Assembly: GCA_037013495.1 (NCBI GenBank)
Contig: CM072801.1
Coordinates: forward strand, 82,073,816 to 82,137,815
Direction of reading: 5' to 3'
DNA length: 64,000 nucleotides
Source: Hippophae tibetana
Lineage: Eukaryota > Streptophyta > Magnoliopsida > Rosales > Elaeagnaceae
Positions 63,830-64,000 of the stretch are shown here, piece after piece; position 1 is the first letter of the stretch, and each line of letters begins with the position of its first letter. The translations under genes and the position numbers were made by a program. Under the pieces are notes generated by a model. It ran no database searches and had not been told where the DNA came from. It was given only the letters and a program-made list of their open reading frames with translations.

Positions 63830-64000
63830 TTGGTCATTAAATCTGTATTCTTCCTAAAAAACTATGGGAGCAGAAAAAAGAAAGGGGCTAGTTTTCATAA
63901 TTTCAAAAATAACAAAACATTTGATGAATCAGACTACCAACATCAAATGACCATAACTTTTGACTGGGGTATCGTAACGACTATTGAAATATATCAAAAT

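Larger units (their letters stand above)
1..64000 (+). repeat. Satellite DNA array, ~363-bp monomer, head-to-tail
   Basis: The same sequence recurs every 363-364 bp across the whole window. For example, the tttga(c/g)t(g/a)gggta start occurs at 1, 364, 727, 1090 and 1454, and equivalents continue to the last bases. Every monomer I read lies in the same orientation, which gives about 176 copies. Recurrent landmarks in each monomer are cggagctcgtctcgatcc, ccatacaataattg, gtacccaaattcc, cgtttacataactt, the polypurine run gaaaaagaaagggg, and catcaaatgaccataac. No unrelated sequence interrupts the array. The family resembles eukaryotic centromeric or heterochromatic satellites in organisation. I do not recognise it by name. 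Confidence 0.98.

Noticed and set aside
1-64000. CENP-B box-like motif
   Set aside because: I searched by eye for the TTCG....A..CGGG core on both strands of the A and B monomers. The ttcgat(a/t)tga stretch lacks the CGGG half, so no convincing box is present.
1-64000. Embedded tRNA, rRNA, telomeric repeat or transposon insertion
   Set aside because: The monomer phase continues without a gap or foreign sequence from the first to the last base, so nothing is inserted.

Overview
This window is satellite DNA from end to end. One AT-rich family with a monomer of about 363 bp (364 or a few bases shorter where there are small indels) runs head-to-tail on one strand. About 176 monomers fill the 64 kb. 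I found no break, inversion, transposon insertion, RNA gene or credible protein gene. The short open frames of 62-75 codons are by-products of the repeat. They recur at the monomer or higher-order period on both strands, and they are destroyed in neighbouring monomers by one-base indels and stop codons.

A satellite array with nested higher-order repeats (HORs) and a near-dinucleosomal monomer points to a eukaryotic nuclear genome, at a centromeric, pericentromeric or other heterochromatic block. Frequent C-to-T and G-to-A variants at CpG sites suggest the array is or was cytosine-methylated. A plant is my best guess, held weakly. I do not recognise the family by name and cannot assign a species.

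Two monomer subfamilies alternate and recombine. Type A carries cctagcattgg, ttccgtaccc, ctttcgatttgaatc and ggatccg. Type B carries cctcggaatgg, ttctgtaccc, ccttcgatatgattc and ggttccg. Hybrids of the two are common.

Layout: (1) 1-4359, three tandem copies of a 1,453-bp 4-mer HOR. (2) 4360-7.3 kb, divergent monomers, a re-entry into the 4-mer through hybrid monomers, and a 7-monomer (2,545-bp) shifted duplication. (3) About 7.3-22.4 kb, a 25-monomer (9,092-bp) tandem duplication. Its first copy contains an extra 1,454-bp 4-mer and a 1,092-bp 3-mer duplication. (4) About 21.9-45.8 kb, an 11.98-kb (33-monomer) block present twice in tandem and almost identical. Each copy contains a 4,720-bp 13-mer that is itself duplicated, then a duplicated 1,451-bp 4-mer. 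(5) 45.8-47.8 kb, a transition zone with an older, more diverged piece of the 13-mer. (6) 47.8-64 kb, a 5-mer HOR domain (1,817-1,819 bp) with shortened (4-mer, 3-mer) and lengthened (7-mer) units.

No genes act together here. The content is a record of repeated unequal exchange, or equivalent amplification, and of conversion-like patches at several nested scales. All comparisons were made by eye. Junctions are placed only to within the shared homologous stretch, and identities are estimates from the positions I compared.
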